Source: DAISIK01 sp036822055
GTDB taxonomy: Bacteria > Verrucomicrobiota > Verrucomicrobiia > Opitutales > Puniceicoccaceae
Length of the DNA: 64,000 nucleotides
Assembly (NCBI GenBank): GCA_036822055.1
Contig: DAISIK010000001.1
Span: forward strand, 72,371 to 136,370
Direction of reading: 5' to 3'
This document shows positions 44,182-53,064 of the stretch, piece after piece (position 1 is the first letter of the stretch; each line of letters begins with the position of its first letter). Position numbers and translations under genes: made by a program. The notes under the pieces are model-generated. The model had not been told where the DNA came from. It searched no databases and saw only the letters and a list, made by a program, of their open reading frames with translations.

Positions 44182-44901
44182 ATGAGACCAACCCCTCTTC
44201 ATCGTCCCCATATCGGAATCCTTTCCGGGGCCGGCATCAGCGCCGAATCCGGCCTTCAAACATTCCGTGATGGGGGCGGTCTTTGGGAAGGTCACCGACC
44301 CGAAGACGTTGCCACGCCTCTGGCTTGGTCTAAAGATCCGCTTCAGGTAAACCGTTTTTACAATCAGCGGAGATCTCAGCTCGCCTCCGTTCAACCAAAT
44401 CCCGGACACCTCAGCCTCGTCGAGATGGAAACCTGGGCTCAAGTCTCCATCGTCACCCAAAACATCGACGATCTCCACGAACGTGCAGGCTCAACCAGGG
44501 TCCTCCATCTTCACGGAAAACTCACTGAGGCTCGCAGCTCAATCGATCCTCAGCTTATCGTAAAATTGGGCTATCGCCCTATTGAGTCCGACGAAAAAGC
44601 ACCCGACGGATCCCTCCTTCGCCCGAGTGTTGTTTGGTTTGGAGAACAAGTCGAGGCTTTCGAAAGTGCCGCCCGTTTGGTCTCGCGTCTCGATTTCCTC
44701 ATCGTCGTTGGTACCTCGCTTCTTGTTTTCCCGGCGGCCTCTTTAACTGATTACCTTCCTCCGGAAAGCCATCTCATTCTTGTTGATCCCCGGCCACCCG
44801 AAAATCTTGGCCCCGAGGTCTCGGTAATCTTCGCCGAACCTGCCTCCACTGGCCTACCCAAGGCCGTTTCCTGGATCAAGGGTCAAGCTTCCAAATCATG
44901 A
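44182..44901 (+). CDS. Sir2-family NAD-dependent deacylase, zinc-site lacking
   Basis: 239 residues. Sirtuin motifs: SGAGISAESG (15-24), TQNIDDLHERAG with the catalytic His in HLHGKL, and VVGTSLLVFPAA. The four zinc-binding cysteines found in most sirtuins are absent between HLHGKL and the PSVVWFGE segment; the same lack is known in a Bacteroidetes-like subclass. Removes acyl groups from lysine. It overlaps the sugar transferase by ATGA, an odd pairing. Confidence 0.9.
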   Translation: MRPTPLHRPHIGILSGAGISAESGLQTFRDGGGLWEGHRPEDVATPLAWSKDPLQVNRFYNQRRSQLASVQPNPGHLSLVEMETWAQVSIVTQNIDDLHERAGSTRVLHLHGKLTEARSSIDPQLIVKLGYRPIESDEKAPDGSLLRPSVVWFGEQVEAFESAARLVSRLDFLIVVGTSLLVFPAASLTDYLPPESHLILVDPRPPENLGPEVSVIFAEPASTGLPKAVSWIKGQASKS

Positions 44902-45536
44902 AGAGGCTGATCGACATCCTCCTCGCCGTTGCTGCGATGCTGTTACTCAGCCCCCTCATCGTTACGCTCGCCGCCCTTCTCCGCATTCAATTAGGCTCCC
45001 CCGTCCTCTTCCGCCAAATACGGATCGGCAAAGCGAACCAACCTTTCAACCTTTGCAAATTTCGCACCATGCACTACGCAACCGATCCTCATGGCAATCC
45101 CCTCGAGGATTCCCTCCGGACCCCGCGCCTCGGCCAGTTCCTGCGAAGGTACAGTCTGGATGAGCTACCCGAGCTATGGAACATTCTCCGCGGTGAAATG
45201 AGTTTCGTCGGTCCGCGGCCTTTACTCCCGGAATACCTGCCCTACTACTCAGCCGCAGAGGCGAGCCGACACGAGGTTCGCCCCGGCTTGACCGGGTTAG
45301 CTCAAGTCAGCGGCCGCAGCCATCTCAGTTGGGATGAACAACTCCAACTAGATATACAATACGTAGATTCCGCATCGCTGCTCCTCGATTTCAGGATCAT
45401 TCTTCAGACCGTCTTTCAACTGGTGTATCCAAAAAATTCTGAAACTCCCGACGGAAAGCAGCGCATTTCTTTAATCGAAGAAAGGCGGGACAGGCTCCCA
45501 CCCGAGAAGCCTACTCTTCAACAAAGCGAAAAATAA
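44898..45536 (+). CDS. Undecaprenyl-phosphate sugar phosphotransferase
   Basis: 212 residues. Bacterial sugar transferase (short WcaJ/EpsL-like form): one N-terminal membrane helix (about 5-25), KFRTMH, RYSLDELPELWNIL, SFVGPRPLLPEY and RPGLTGLAQVSGR. It puts the first sugar phosphate on undecaprenyl phosphate, starting exopolysaccharide or O-antigen synthesis. ATGA overlap with the sirtuin. Its end overlaps the FtsB-like gene on the other strand by 26 bases. Confidence 0.93.
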   Translation: MKRLIDILLAVAAMLLLSPLIVTLAALLRIQLGSPVLFRQIRIGKANQPFNLCKFRTMHYATDPHGNPLEDSLRTPRLGQFLRRYSLDELPELWNILRGEMSFVGPRPLLPEYLPYYSAAEASRHEVRPGLTGLAQVSGRSHLSWDEQLQLDIQYVDSASLLLDFRIILQTVFQLVYPKNSETPDGKQRISLIEERRDRLPPEKPTLQQSEK

Positions 45537-45807
45537 CTTCTCCAGGACGCGCAAACCCCAAGCGCTCACGAACCACAGCCTCCAAAAACTCTGGATCGTG
45601 GGAAAGTTTTTCGAGGTAAGCCCTCTTCCGGACAAACTCAGACTCCTTCGCTTCCAAACGACCCGCCATCTCTGCCTCTCGAGCGACAAAGTGGAGATAC
45701 TCGCGCCGTGTGTCGATGAAAAGGTAGGCGAATGAGATGAGCAGAGCCACCGGCAATACCGCCAAAACCCATTTTCCAACTTGGGACAGAAACCTCACCA
45801 TCTCCAT
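45511..45807 (-). CDS. FtsB/DivIC-like septum protein
   Basis: 98 residues: one membrane helix (about 12-30), a coiled-coil, then the typical DPEFLEAVVRERLGFARPGE end. FtsB-like proteins link FtsL and FtsQ in the divisome. The family is short and low in conservation, so the subfamily is not certain. It is convergent with the sugar transferase and overlaps it by 26 bases. Confidence 0.85.
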   Translation of the reverse strand: MEMVRFLSQVGKWVLAVLPVALLISFAYLFIDTRREYLHFVAREAEMAGRLEAKESEFVRKRAYLEKLSHDPEFLEAVVRERLGFARPGEVIFRFVEE

Positions 45808-46018
45808 TTTTGTACTACAAACAAAGACCTTGGGAAAGGCTTAAATAGATTCCTCCACCCATTTTACCCTCCTCAACAAGGAATTCCCAACCATCTGGTC
45901 GATTCCCGACCCATGCAGCAACCTTCGGTGGATCGTCCCGCACCATTCCATCTTCGCCCTGTTATCTATGCCCACTACCTAGAAAAGGAGATTACCTTCG
46001 CCGATTAGGTTCCGTGTC
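45808..46018. other. Intergenic stretch upstream of FtsB-like gene
   Basis: No coding sequence I would support. A 75-residue frame at 45781-46008 overlaps the start of the FtsB-like gene and has no recognisable signal or motif. Presumably holds the promoter of the FtsB-like gene and the far, decayed end of the intron remnant. Confidence 0.4.
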
Positions 46019-46262
46019 AGCACCGTCCAGCATCATGCATGATAAAAATGGCATCAGCGAGGTGCCCTGAGGCGTTCCCCTCATCTTTCGTCTCTGCGAG
46101 GATGCCAGCCATCACACCGGAACCCAGGGACTCCCTGCTCGGTTTGAGCTTCCCTTTGTCGGTTACCTCGCGGCTGACGCCCGCGCCATTCAGCTAGCCC
46201 TTCCCCTTGCCGGGCGTGCGGCGGACTTTAACCGCCAAGTGAGTGCGCCCTGCCGGGCGCAC
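46019..46262 (-). mobile_element. Truncated group II intron 5' end (class C-like)
   Basis: Read on the minus strand from 46262, the bases begin GTGCGCCCGGCAGGGCGCAC, the start consensus of many group II introns (GUGYG), then CTTGGCGG, a GTTAAAGTCCGCC segment, GGGCTAGCTGA and GAAGCTCAAACCG, resembling domain I of bacterial introns. It lies one base after a terminator T-run (46264-46301), the insertion site preferred by class C introns. No reverse transcriptase gene and no clear domain V follow, so only the 5' part remains. The far boundary is a guess. Confidence 0.6.
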
Positions 46263-46263
46263 C

Positions 46264-46301
46264 AAAAAAAAGGCATCAGCACTCAAGAGAGTGCGGATGC
46301 C
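46264..46301 (-). terminator. Intrinsic terminator of the outer-membrane protein gene
   Basis: On the minus strand: arms GGCATC-x-GCACTC and GAGTGC-x-GATGCC around a four-base loop (arms at 46272-46301 in + coordinates), followed by eight T (46264-46271). It sits 23 bases past the stop of the outer-membrane protein gene, and the intron fragment starts right behind the T-run. Confidence 0.9.
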
Positions 46302-46324
46302 TTGCAAATGGTCTCTGGATAGGA

Positions 46325-47005
46325 TCAGAATCCGGTGCTGAAGGAGAATCCCCACCAGAGGAATTCAGAGAGATCAGCATCGTCGATGTCGTTGCCAGCG
46401 AAACGGACTCCAACGGAAGCCGAAGAGGTTGCGTTAACTTCGAGCGAAACATCAGCGGTCAGACCATAGTAGAAATAATCGTCACCTTCATCAGGGGTCA
46501 CGAAGCCAGCAAAGGCCCCAAGATCGAGAGAAAGACTTTGATCCAATGGAATGGAGTGACCGATTGAGCCTTCGATCGTCAAAGCTTCAAGATCAAAATC
46601 GTAGAAGATGTACGCAGAGGGGGAAGCTACCGTATCGGCAGCGATTCCAGCATAGATCTCAGTGGTGTTGTCGTCGGAGGGAGGGAAGTAGTAGACGGTC
46701 ACCCCGAGATCGAGCGAGAACACATCGTCGAGGGCGATGCCATAGCCACCAAAGAAGTTGATCTCATTGCCATCAGCATAGGAATCATTGGTGGCGAAAG
46801 ACCCCCAAGTTCCGACGTAGAGGTCTCCGAGTTCGATGTCCAATCCAGGCTGGAAGGCATTCTGGGCGAACTTCACCCCGCGGAAGACGTACTCAGACTC
46901 CCACGCAAAAGTGGAGGTCACCGAGAGATCGTCGAGGGATTGAGCCTTGAGAGAACCGAAGCCTACGGCAACGGCTGCAGTGAGGAGCACAATTTGCTTC
47001 TTCAT
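46325..47005 (-). CDS. Outer-membrane protein, TorF/TIGR02001-like
   Basis: 226 residues. Signal peptide (KKQIVLLTAAVAVGFGSLKAQ). The mature part starts with the block FAWESEYVFRGVKFAQNAFQPGLDIELGDLY-type (short forms: YVFRGV, YVGTWGS), as in TIGR02001 proteins of unknown function, and ends with Phe, an outer-membrane barrel mark. Beta-strand alternation runs throughout. A terminator follows at 46264-46301. Rich in Asp and Tyr; could be a porin-like channel, role unknown. Confidence 0.78.
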   Translation of the reverse strand: MKKQIVLLTAAVAVGFGSLKAQSLDDLSVTSTFAWESEYVFRGVKFAQNAFQPGLDIELGDLYVGTWGSFATNDSYADGNEINFFGGYGIALDDVFSLDLGVTVYYFPPSDDNTTEIYAGIAADTVASPSAYIFYDFDLEALTIEGSIGHSIPLDQSLSLDLGAFAGFVTPDEGDDYFYYGLTADVSLEVNATSSASVGVRFAGNDIDDADLSEFLWWGFSFSTGF

Positions 47006-47245
47006 ATCGTTTTCTGTTTAGGTTGTTTGTTTGTGTGTTTGTTTCGGCAATACAGCCGACAACTCAGAGGATTCACAGAGTCAGCCAGTTTTCAAGCAAA
47101 AACCGGGCCATTATTGCATTTTAGCTGACAAGATTCCATCAAGAATCTGTAACAATCAGCTCAAGGTGCGCCAAGGTTCATGGAACCGAGTCAATGCAGC
47201 AGGCATGCCACTCGGAAAAGAGTACTCTCAGATTGCAGGGATGGG

Positions 47246-48016
47246 TCAGCTCCTTGAATAGAAGCCTGCCTCAAGCCCCAAAAAGGTCAGGTCGGGGTGA
47301 TAGGGGAAGCCTGAAACCAATTTTCCGGCAATCCATGGCACGCTTCCGCCGGTCGTTATGACTTCCGCCCCTTTTCCGCTTTGGTCTTCCACTGCCAACT
47401 CCTTGTCGATGGCGGCTAGAATATTCTCGACCATTCCCTCAAATCCATAGGCGTACCCGGCCCGAATGGCTTCCACGGTCGTCTTCCCAATCGCCCGCAC
47501 CGGCGAACGGTCTTCCAGGTCCACCTGGGGCAGGAGGGCTGTTTTCTCATGGAGGTAGCTCGTCAGCAGATTCAGTCCCGGCAAGATAACCCCGCCGCAA
47601 TAGGCTCCCCGCCAGTCAACCACGTCGAAGGTTACGGCCGTGCCAAAATCAATGATGACGAGAGGCCAAGTAGCCACCCGTTTGCCGCCCAGGGCATTCG
47701 CGAGTCGATCTTGCCCAATTTCTGAGGGCCGTGGGTAATCGATCTCTATGGATGAAATCGTCCGGTCGCTCAAATTGTAGACCTCCATCCCCAGTTGCTC
47801 TGCCGCTTTCTCCAGGTAGACATTGGCCGCCGGGACCACCGAACAGAAGGACAGTCCGATAACCTGTTTCGCCCACTCCGCCATCCAGAGATAGAGCCGA
47901 TTACCCGGCTCTCTCAATTCCTTTGATCGAATATGCATGGAGGCAATCACCACTCCATCCTCCAACACCCCGGCCTTGGCCGAGCTATTTCCAATATCAA
48001 CCACTAAGAGCCGCAC
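47246..48016 (-). CDS. coaX: Type III pantothenate kinase
   Basis: 256 residues, usual for the family. ASKHA fold: DIGNSSAK (phosphate loop), GQDRLANALG, VIIDFGTAVTFDVV, GGVILPG and TTGGSVPWI. It phosphorylates pantothenate, starting CoA synthesis, and needs no feedback inhibition. It stands alone; 240 bases with no supported feature separate it from the outer-membrane protein gene, to which it is not linked by function. Confidence 0.95.
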   Translation of the reverse strand: MRLLVVDIGNSSAKAGVLEDGVVIASMHIRSKELREPGNRLYLWMAEWAKQVIGLSFCSVVPAANVYLEKAAEQLGMEVYNLSDRTISSIEIDYPRPSEIGQDRLANALGGKRVATWPLVIIDFGTAVTFDVVDWRGAYCGGVILPGLNLLTSYLHEKTALLPQVDLEDRSPVRAIGKTTVEAIRAGYAYGFEGMVENILAAIDKELAVEDQSGKGAEVITTGGSVPWIAGKLVSGFPYHPDLTFLGLEAGFYSRS

Positions 48017-48104
48017 CCCTTCACCAAAGTTTTCCCAATTTCATAAGGCGAACGAAAAATCTTGGTCGTTCGCCCTTGATCTCCCATTTTCGGGCTTCTC
48101 GGTT

Positions 48105-48887
48105 ATGGCTACTCGAATTCAAACACTTCTCCTCCTCACATTGCTCGGCCTCCACTTTAAGATTGTGGGCGCCGATCCGATCGTTGACACCTCAGGCGAT
48201 CCGGCCCCGGATCGCATCGAATTCACCAAATCGGGCATTTCCAGCCCCGGCCCTTCTCCTTCCGAGCCCTCGCTCGATTCTCATCCACCCGAAATAGATC
48301 AGCCATCGGATATCGATCTCACGCCCCAGCTGGAGCCAGGTCCAAACCCGGGGCTAGAGCTGGAGAAAGAGCCAGAGCCCACATTTACCGGGACTGCTCC
48401 ACCTCGACCTGAGGAAGCGCCTGAAGTTGAAAAACAACTTAAAAGTCCCCGCCAGGGCAAAGGTTGGGTCCTCCACCTCAATGCGCTCACTTACCATTTC
48501 CAGGACGGATCGGATAACAACGAAACCAATTGGGGCCTCGGACTTCAGCGGGAATTCCACCAAAGCCAGAGTCAAAAATACCTCTGGAAAAATTGGCGTT
48601 CCTCATGGGAGATCGACGTCTATAACGATTCCTACTACGATATCGGTGTTGCTGGAGGTGTCCTTTCCCAACGTCCCCTCCTCGACTTCATCGACTTTGG
48701 GCTCAAGCTCGGTCTCGTTTACGAGGAGGGCCTTGAGGAAAAAAACGGCTCTCCACTCCTGCCCTACTTGCTTCCCTTCCTCGAAACTTCCTTCGATACA
48801 ATGCTGAACGCCCGGGTCACCGTTGTCCCACCCATCTCTGATGGGATTACCGGCATCGTTACTCTACAGCTAATCGTGGCCTTCTAG
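48105..48887 (+). CDS. Exported protein with PagP-like barrel
   Basis: 260 residues from ATG 48105, which starts a signal peptide (TRIQTLLLLTLLGLHF...VGA); an earlier start (47937) lies in the coaX region. Residues about 25-125 are a Pro/Glu/Ser-rich linker, low in complexity. The last about 140 residues look like a small outer-membrane barrel of the PagP/PagL type, with WEIDVYNDSYYD, GLGLQREF and a C-terminal aromatic residue (F). Acyl transfer to lipid A is the best guess, uncertain because the catalytic residues could not be identified. Confidence 0.5.
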   Translation: MATRIQTLLLLTLLGLHFKIVGADPIVDTSGDPAPDRIEFTKSGISSPGPSPSEPSLDSHPPEIDQPSDIDLTPQLEPGPNPGLELEKEPEPTFTGTAPPRPEEAPEVEKQLKSPRQGKGWVLHLNALTYHFQDGSDNNETNWGLGLQREFHQSQSQKYLWKNWRSSWEIDVYNDSYYDIGVAGGVLSQRPLLDFIDFGLKLGLVYEEGLEEKNGSPLLPYLLPFLETSFDTMLNARVTVVPPISDGITGIVTLQLIVAF

Positions 48888-48969
48888 AACCGCCGCGCAA
48901 ACCTACCCAAGGCACTTCTGAGCGCTATCTGTCCCGATTTCTCTTCCCTCAGCCCAATCAGATTAAGGC

Positions 48970-49785
48970 TCACGCCACTTCCAGGGGCTTCGAGTAACGG
49001 CGGTTAATCACCTCGGTGGATAGCATCATGAATTGAACATCGGTTCGGAAAATACTCTTCCCCGCCGACCGGCAGAAGACCGTCACCTTTCCGTAGCGCT
49101 TCCGTCCAACTTCGGAATCGAACAAGGTTCCAAACTCCAAAACCGCCCCCTCTTCAACCGATTCCCCCGAGGTTGCCACCCTAATGTCCAGAAACAAGGG
49201 ATAGAAGTTCCGCTCCCTCATTTCGTGGAAATAGCCGTTCACGTCTCCATCGTTAACCCCCTCATAGACGGGATCATCAAATCGTGAGAATCGGTGAACC
49301 AGCGCCCCGCTGTGCGCTCCGATCGCCAGCAGGTAACGCAACTTGTCTTCCTCGATCTCAAAACCAAGCAAGTTCCGATACTCACCCAGGGAATCATCCA
49401 GCTTGAATTTGTAAGGGTAGTGGGGGCGGTCCTCGATCACAACGGGATCGGTAAGGAGCATCGCCTGCTCTTCCCGGGATAAAATATCCCCCGCCGGGCC
49501 CTCCGCCTTTAAGAAACCTTCGCTCGTAATTTCAGCAACCACGCTGTCCCCCCCAGCGATCGGATTGCAGAATTGGACAGAGAAACCTACCCCGATCACC
49601 TCCGTAAGTCTTCCCAACATCTGGGTCATGATGTCCAGACCCTGGATGATCGGACGTCGCCGAAAAACCCTCATTTTTTCCGGATTGTGGAAATACTGGC
49701 GGTCCTTAAAACAAGCAATCCGTCGAGCCGAAAGGTCACCCGGAAATTCCAATTTCAAGGCGCTGGGATAGGTTACGCGTTTCAA
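48970..49785 (-). CDS. Hotdog-fold acyl dehydratase/thioesterase-like protein
   Basis: 271 residues. A segment like the hotdog central helix (PIIQGLDIMTQMLGRL) is followed by GVGFSVQFCNPIAGGDSV, the usual pattern of MaoC/FabZ-type folds, and a second half with similar strands (RTDVQFMMLS near the end), so it may be a double hotdog. Catalytic residues (Asp-His) were not identified. Conserved hypothetical in function; no signal peptide. Confidence 0.5.
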   Translation of the reverse strand: MKRVTYPSALKLEFPGDLSARRIACFKDRQYFHNPEKMRVFRRRPIIQGLDIMTQMLGRLTEVIGVGFSVQFCNPIAGGDSVVAEITSEGFLKAEGPAGDILSREEQAMLLTDPVVIEDRPHYPYKFKLDDSLGEYRNLLGFEIEEDKLRYLLAIGAHSGALVHRFSRFDDPVYEGVNDGDVNGYFHEMRERNFYPLFLDIRVATSGESVEEGAVLEFGTLFDSEVGRKRYGKVTVFCRSAGKSIFRTDVQFMMLSTEVINRRYSKPLEVA

Positions 49786-49893
49786 AATGTCTTCTGGTTC
49801 TGTGTCATGGTTTTCGCCTTCAGCAAGTAGGTCAATTCCATTCCCGAATCCCTTTTTATTCGCCTTTTCAGCTCTATCGGTTAGCTTTTACCT

Positions 49894-51225
49894 ATGGGTA
49901 AAACGGTCTTCTTTCTTCTGGGACTTTCCACGTCCCTTCACCTTTCGGCCCAATCGCAGACTGGCGTGACGACCTTCCAGCTCACTCCTGATGGTCTCTC
50001 CAAGCACGCAACCCACACGTGGCGAAACACTCCGCCTCCTTCCCAACAATACCGCTACACCCCTTCCAACCGGTCTTCCCATCAGCTCCCCCACTCGCAC
50101 TGGGGCCGCACTTCCAATTACTGGTCCCCGCCAACCAGGAGCCACCTTCCAAAAACGACGGTCCCTTCCTATCCTACCCACACCCATTACCACCTCCAGC
50201 GCTGGCAGCCAGTCTTCCATCCTCGCCACCCAAAACCTCTCTACCGGCCACCCAGCGGTTCCACGTTTATCATCATCGGGAACTATTCCTTCTACCACCA
50301 CGGAAGCCTCTGCTACATTCCGATCGTCTCTCAGGGTCGCACCTATTACCGGGCTGTCTATTCCCCCTTCACCGGTGCCCCCTACCGGCAGAGTTGGAAT
50401 CCAACAGAGCAACCCCCTCACCGTCCCGATCCATCCTCCCGGGAAAGGGATCACCATCAAGACGGCGAGCCAGCCATACGCCTGATCGACGGTCGCCCCT
50501 ACCAATTAAATCCACGAGGCCAGTGGGAGGCTCTTGAAACCGTCGAACAACCAGCGGTCGGGCAGGTCATCCATCCCGAAGCCCTTCGTCACCTCCTGGA
50601 AACAAGTCGGCTTCTCGCCTCGCTCGACCATTTTGCCTACGAAGTGCTCGAAATCCATTTTACCCCGGTCAGCGAAGGCCCCCCTTCGGCTGCCCCGTCA
50701 TTTACCCGCCAATTCGCCGTCCAACGTCCCCATAAAGTTAGTTCGCGAACCAAAGATCGGGAGGACGGGAGCCGCTTCTGGTTTAATGGAGAAACCCTGT
50801 CCTCGACCCAAGCCAAGTCCTCCACGCTCGAATCCAGCAAGGTGGTCGGCGACCTCGATCATCTGATCCGGAACATCGGCCTGGACGGTAGATCCCCGCA
50901 AAAGTCTCCCTCTTTATTCTGGATTTCCTCGGATCTCTACGGGCTCCTCAGCCATTCCCTCCAAGAGGCCAGACTTCGCCCCCAACAAGAGCCCGTTGGC
51001 AAACACCTTTGCAACGTCATTGAATTGATCCAGGACGCATCAAAAACCACCCTTTGGATTGATTCCCAGTCAGACTTCCCGCTCCTTCGCCAAATTCAGG
51101 TTCAAGATCCTTCCGCATCTGCTCCGGCCTCGAGCTTCACCATTACCAGCTTTCTTGTTCTTCAGGATTCAGATCCCAGTCTTTTCGCCCCTCCGGCTGA
51201 CCTTCGCCTGGTCAGAAATGAGTGA
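49894..51225 (+). CDS. Exported protein with His/Pro-rich N-terminus and DUF2092-like part
   Basis: 443 residues. Signal peptide (KTVFFLLGLSTSLHLSAQ). Residues about 30-180 are His/Pro/Ser/Tyr-rich and low in complexity, then a segment (from about 215) like DUF2092 proteins: ALRHLLETSRLLASLDHF, FWFNGETL and GDLDHLIRNIGL. DUF2092 is a periplasmic family of unknown role. The His-rich part may bind metal; inference. Convergent with the permease gene (16 bases apart). Confidence 0.55.
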   Translation: MGKTVFFLLGLSTSLHLSAQSQTGVTTFQLTPDGLSKHATHTWRNTPPPSQQYRYTPSNRSSHQLPHSHWGRTSNYWSPPTRSHLPKTTVPSYPTHTHYHLQRWQPVFHPRHPKPLYRPPSGSTFIIIGNYSFYHHGSLCYIPIVSQGRTYYRAVYSPFTGAPYRQSWNPTEQPPHRPDPSSRERDHHQDGEPAIRLIDGRPYQLNPRGQWEALETVEQPAVGQVIHPEALRHLLETSRLLASLDHFAYEVLEIHFTPVSEGPPSAAPSFTRQFAVQRPHKVSSRTKDREDGSRFWFNGETLSSTQAKSSTLESSKVVGDLDHLIRNIGLDGRSPQKSPSLFWISSDLYGLLSHSLQEARLRPQQEPVGKHLCNVIELIQDASKTTLWIDSQSDFPLLRQIQVQDPSASAPASSFTITSFLVLQDSDPSLFAPPADLRLVRNE

Positions 51226-51240
51226 GACCCGAATCGGCTC

Positions 51241-52935
51241 TTAAACCCGGAAAACTGCCCCCATTTTCTTCCCCATCAGGATTGAGGCACCAATAATCGT
51301 CGCCGCAAGGAAAGCCATCGCCCAAACCCCAAGTGCACTGGCAATATAAACCCCATCGCCGAGCAGTTGCATGAGCTCGAAGATTGCCTTGGTGATCGGA
51401 TAGTACTCCTGCTTCTGCGCAAGGATTAGGGAGTCGGACACCTCAAGCATCGACTGGGAAAAAGCCAGAATTCCGCCCGCAATTAAATTAGCAAGGATCA
51501 GAGGGAAGGTAATCTTCAAGACGGTTTTGAATGGTGGCGCCCCCAGATTCTGAGCCGCTTCTTCGTAGGTGACACTGGTCTGCTGCAGTCCAGCCACCGC
51601 CGACCGGACTACAAACGGCAGCTTTCGCATCGCGTAGGCTATGATCAACAAAATGGTCGGATTCTCGGTCGCGTCCAGGAACTCGAAGGTCCGGCCCGGC
51701 TGGCTCATCGCCAGATAGCCAAAAGCCAGCACAATCCCCGGCACCGCCAGCGGAAGCATCGCCAGTGTATCGAGCAGGGTCCTCCCGGGTATCGTCGAGC
51801 GCACCACCACAAAGGCGATTGCCACCCCCAGGATGATGTTCAACCCAATCGCGAGGGAGGAGTAGAACAAACTGTTCTGGATCGCAGGCAACGTCAGGTC
51901 ATGCCCGAGGGCGATCGAGTAGTTCTCCAGCGTCCATCCGGTAGGGAGGATCGAGGCGTACCAGTCCTGGGAGAAAGAGATCAAAATCACCGCCAGGTGG
52001 GGTAGCAGAGCCAGGAGAATCACTCCCCCAAAAAGCCCCAAACAGAGCATCTGCCCAATCAACCCCGGTCGGCGCTCCGTCGAAGCATGGCTGGCCTTTG
52101 CCATCATGGAGAAGGTATTTCGACCAAAGAGCCCCTTCCCCACCAAATAGAAAAAGGTCGACGCCACTAGCATCACCGTCACCAGGGCATAGGGAAAGGG
52201 ATTGCCCTCGATTTCCTTGATTCCGTTGAAGATTTGCACCGGAGTCACCCGGTTGTAATCAAAGATCAGCGGAACTCCCAGCTCGGTAAATGCCCAGATG
52301 AAAACGATCGTGCCCCCTGCAAACAGGCCAGGTCGCATCAGCGGCAGGGTAATCGTGAAAAAACGCTTCCAGGCTGGCGCACCCAGATTCTCCGCCGCCT
52401 CTTCCATCGCCGGATCAATGTTGGCCAGCGAGGCGACCGCATTGAGGTAGAGGATCGGGTACAAACTCAGTCCATTCAAAAGCACCACTCCCCAAAAGCG
52501 ATTCTGCCCCAGCCAGTCGATTGCCATTCCAGGCTCCAGAATCCCCAGGTGGACCAGAGCAGTATTCAAAACCCCGTACTGCCCGAGGATCTGCTTCACT
52601 CCCACTGCTCCCACAAATGGCGGCAGCATGATCGGCAGCAAAACCAAAAGTGAGAGAGTCTTTTTGCCAACAAAGGAATAACGGTCGGACACCACCGCTA
52701 GCGGCACAGCCAGAAGCATCGCGATGAGCGTGGAAAAAACCCCCATCCCGAAGGCATTCAAAAGGCCCTCGACATAAACCGAGTTGGCAAAAACCCCAGC
52801 CACATAGGCGAATGTCCACTCCCCATCCGCACCGACAAATCCGCCGTAAACGATCTCGTAAATCGGAAGGAAGAAAAACGCCGTGAAGATCGCAAGAGTT
52901 CCTGCGAGAACAAAATAGGAAAAGGAGCGACTCAC
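51241..52935 (-). CDS. Iron(III)-type ABC transporter permease, fused FbpB-like
   Basis: 564 residues with about 12 transmembrane helices and two copies of the permease EAA loop (EEAAENLGAPAWKRFF near 185; EEAAQNLGAPPFKTVL near 455), so the two permease modules are fused as in FbpB/AfuB. Family members transport ferric iron or related ions with a periplasmic binding protein and an ATPase. Neither partner is in the window. The gene stands alone with no operon mate. Confidence 0.9.
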   Translation of the reverse strand: MSRSFSYFVLAGTLAIFTAFFFLPIYEIVYGGFVGADGEWTFAYVAGVFANSVYVEGLLNAFGMGVFSTLIAMLLAVPLAVVSDRYSFVGKKTLSLLVLLPIMLPPFVGAVGVKQILGQYGVLNTALVHLGILEPGMAIDWLGQNRFWGVVLLNGLSLYPILYLNAVASLANIDPAMEEAAENLGAPAWKRFFTITLPLMRPGLFAGGTIVFIWAFTELGVPLIFDYNRVTPVQIFNGIKEIEGNPFPYALVTVMLVASTFFYLVGKGLFGRNTFSMMAKASHASTERRPGLIGQMLCLGLFGGVILLALLPHLAVILISFSQDWYASILPTGWTLENYSIALGHDLTLPAIQNSLFYSSLAIGLNIILGVAIAFVVVRSTIPGRTLLDTLAMLPLAVPGIVLAFGYLAMSQPGRTFEFLDATENPTILLIIAYAMRKLPFVVRSAVAGLQQTSVTYEEAAQNLGAPPFKTVLKITFPLILANLIAGGILAFSQSMLEVSDSLILAQKQEYYPITKAIFELMQLLGDGVYIASALGVWAMAFLAATIIGASILMGKKMGAVFRV

Positions 52936-53064
52936 TCCAATACCCTTAAGTCGTACCCACCCGAAATTAAAGCCATCAGTTGACCTTCATTCTGAAACAA
53001 TTTTGTCACCTCTCGTGGCCATCTCCACGAATTGCCAGACCATCTCCAGGTTGAATTCCGAAAC

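Noticed and set aside
45781..46008. 75-residue frame before the intron remnant
   Set aside because: It overlaps the start of the FtsB-like gene on the other strand and shows no motif, signal or composition like real genes.
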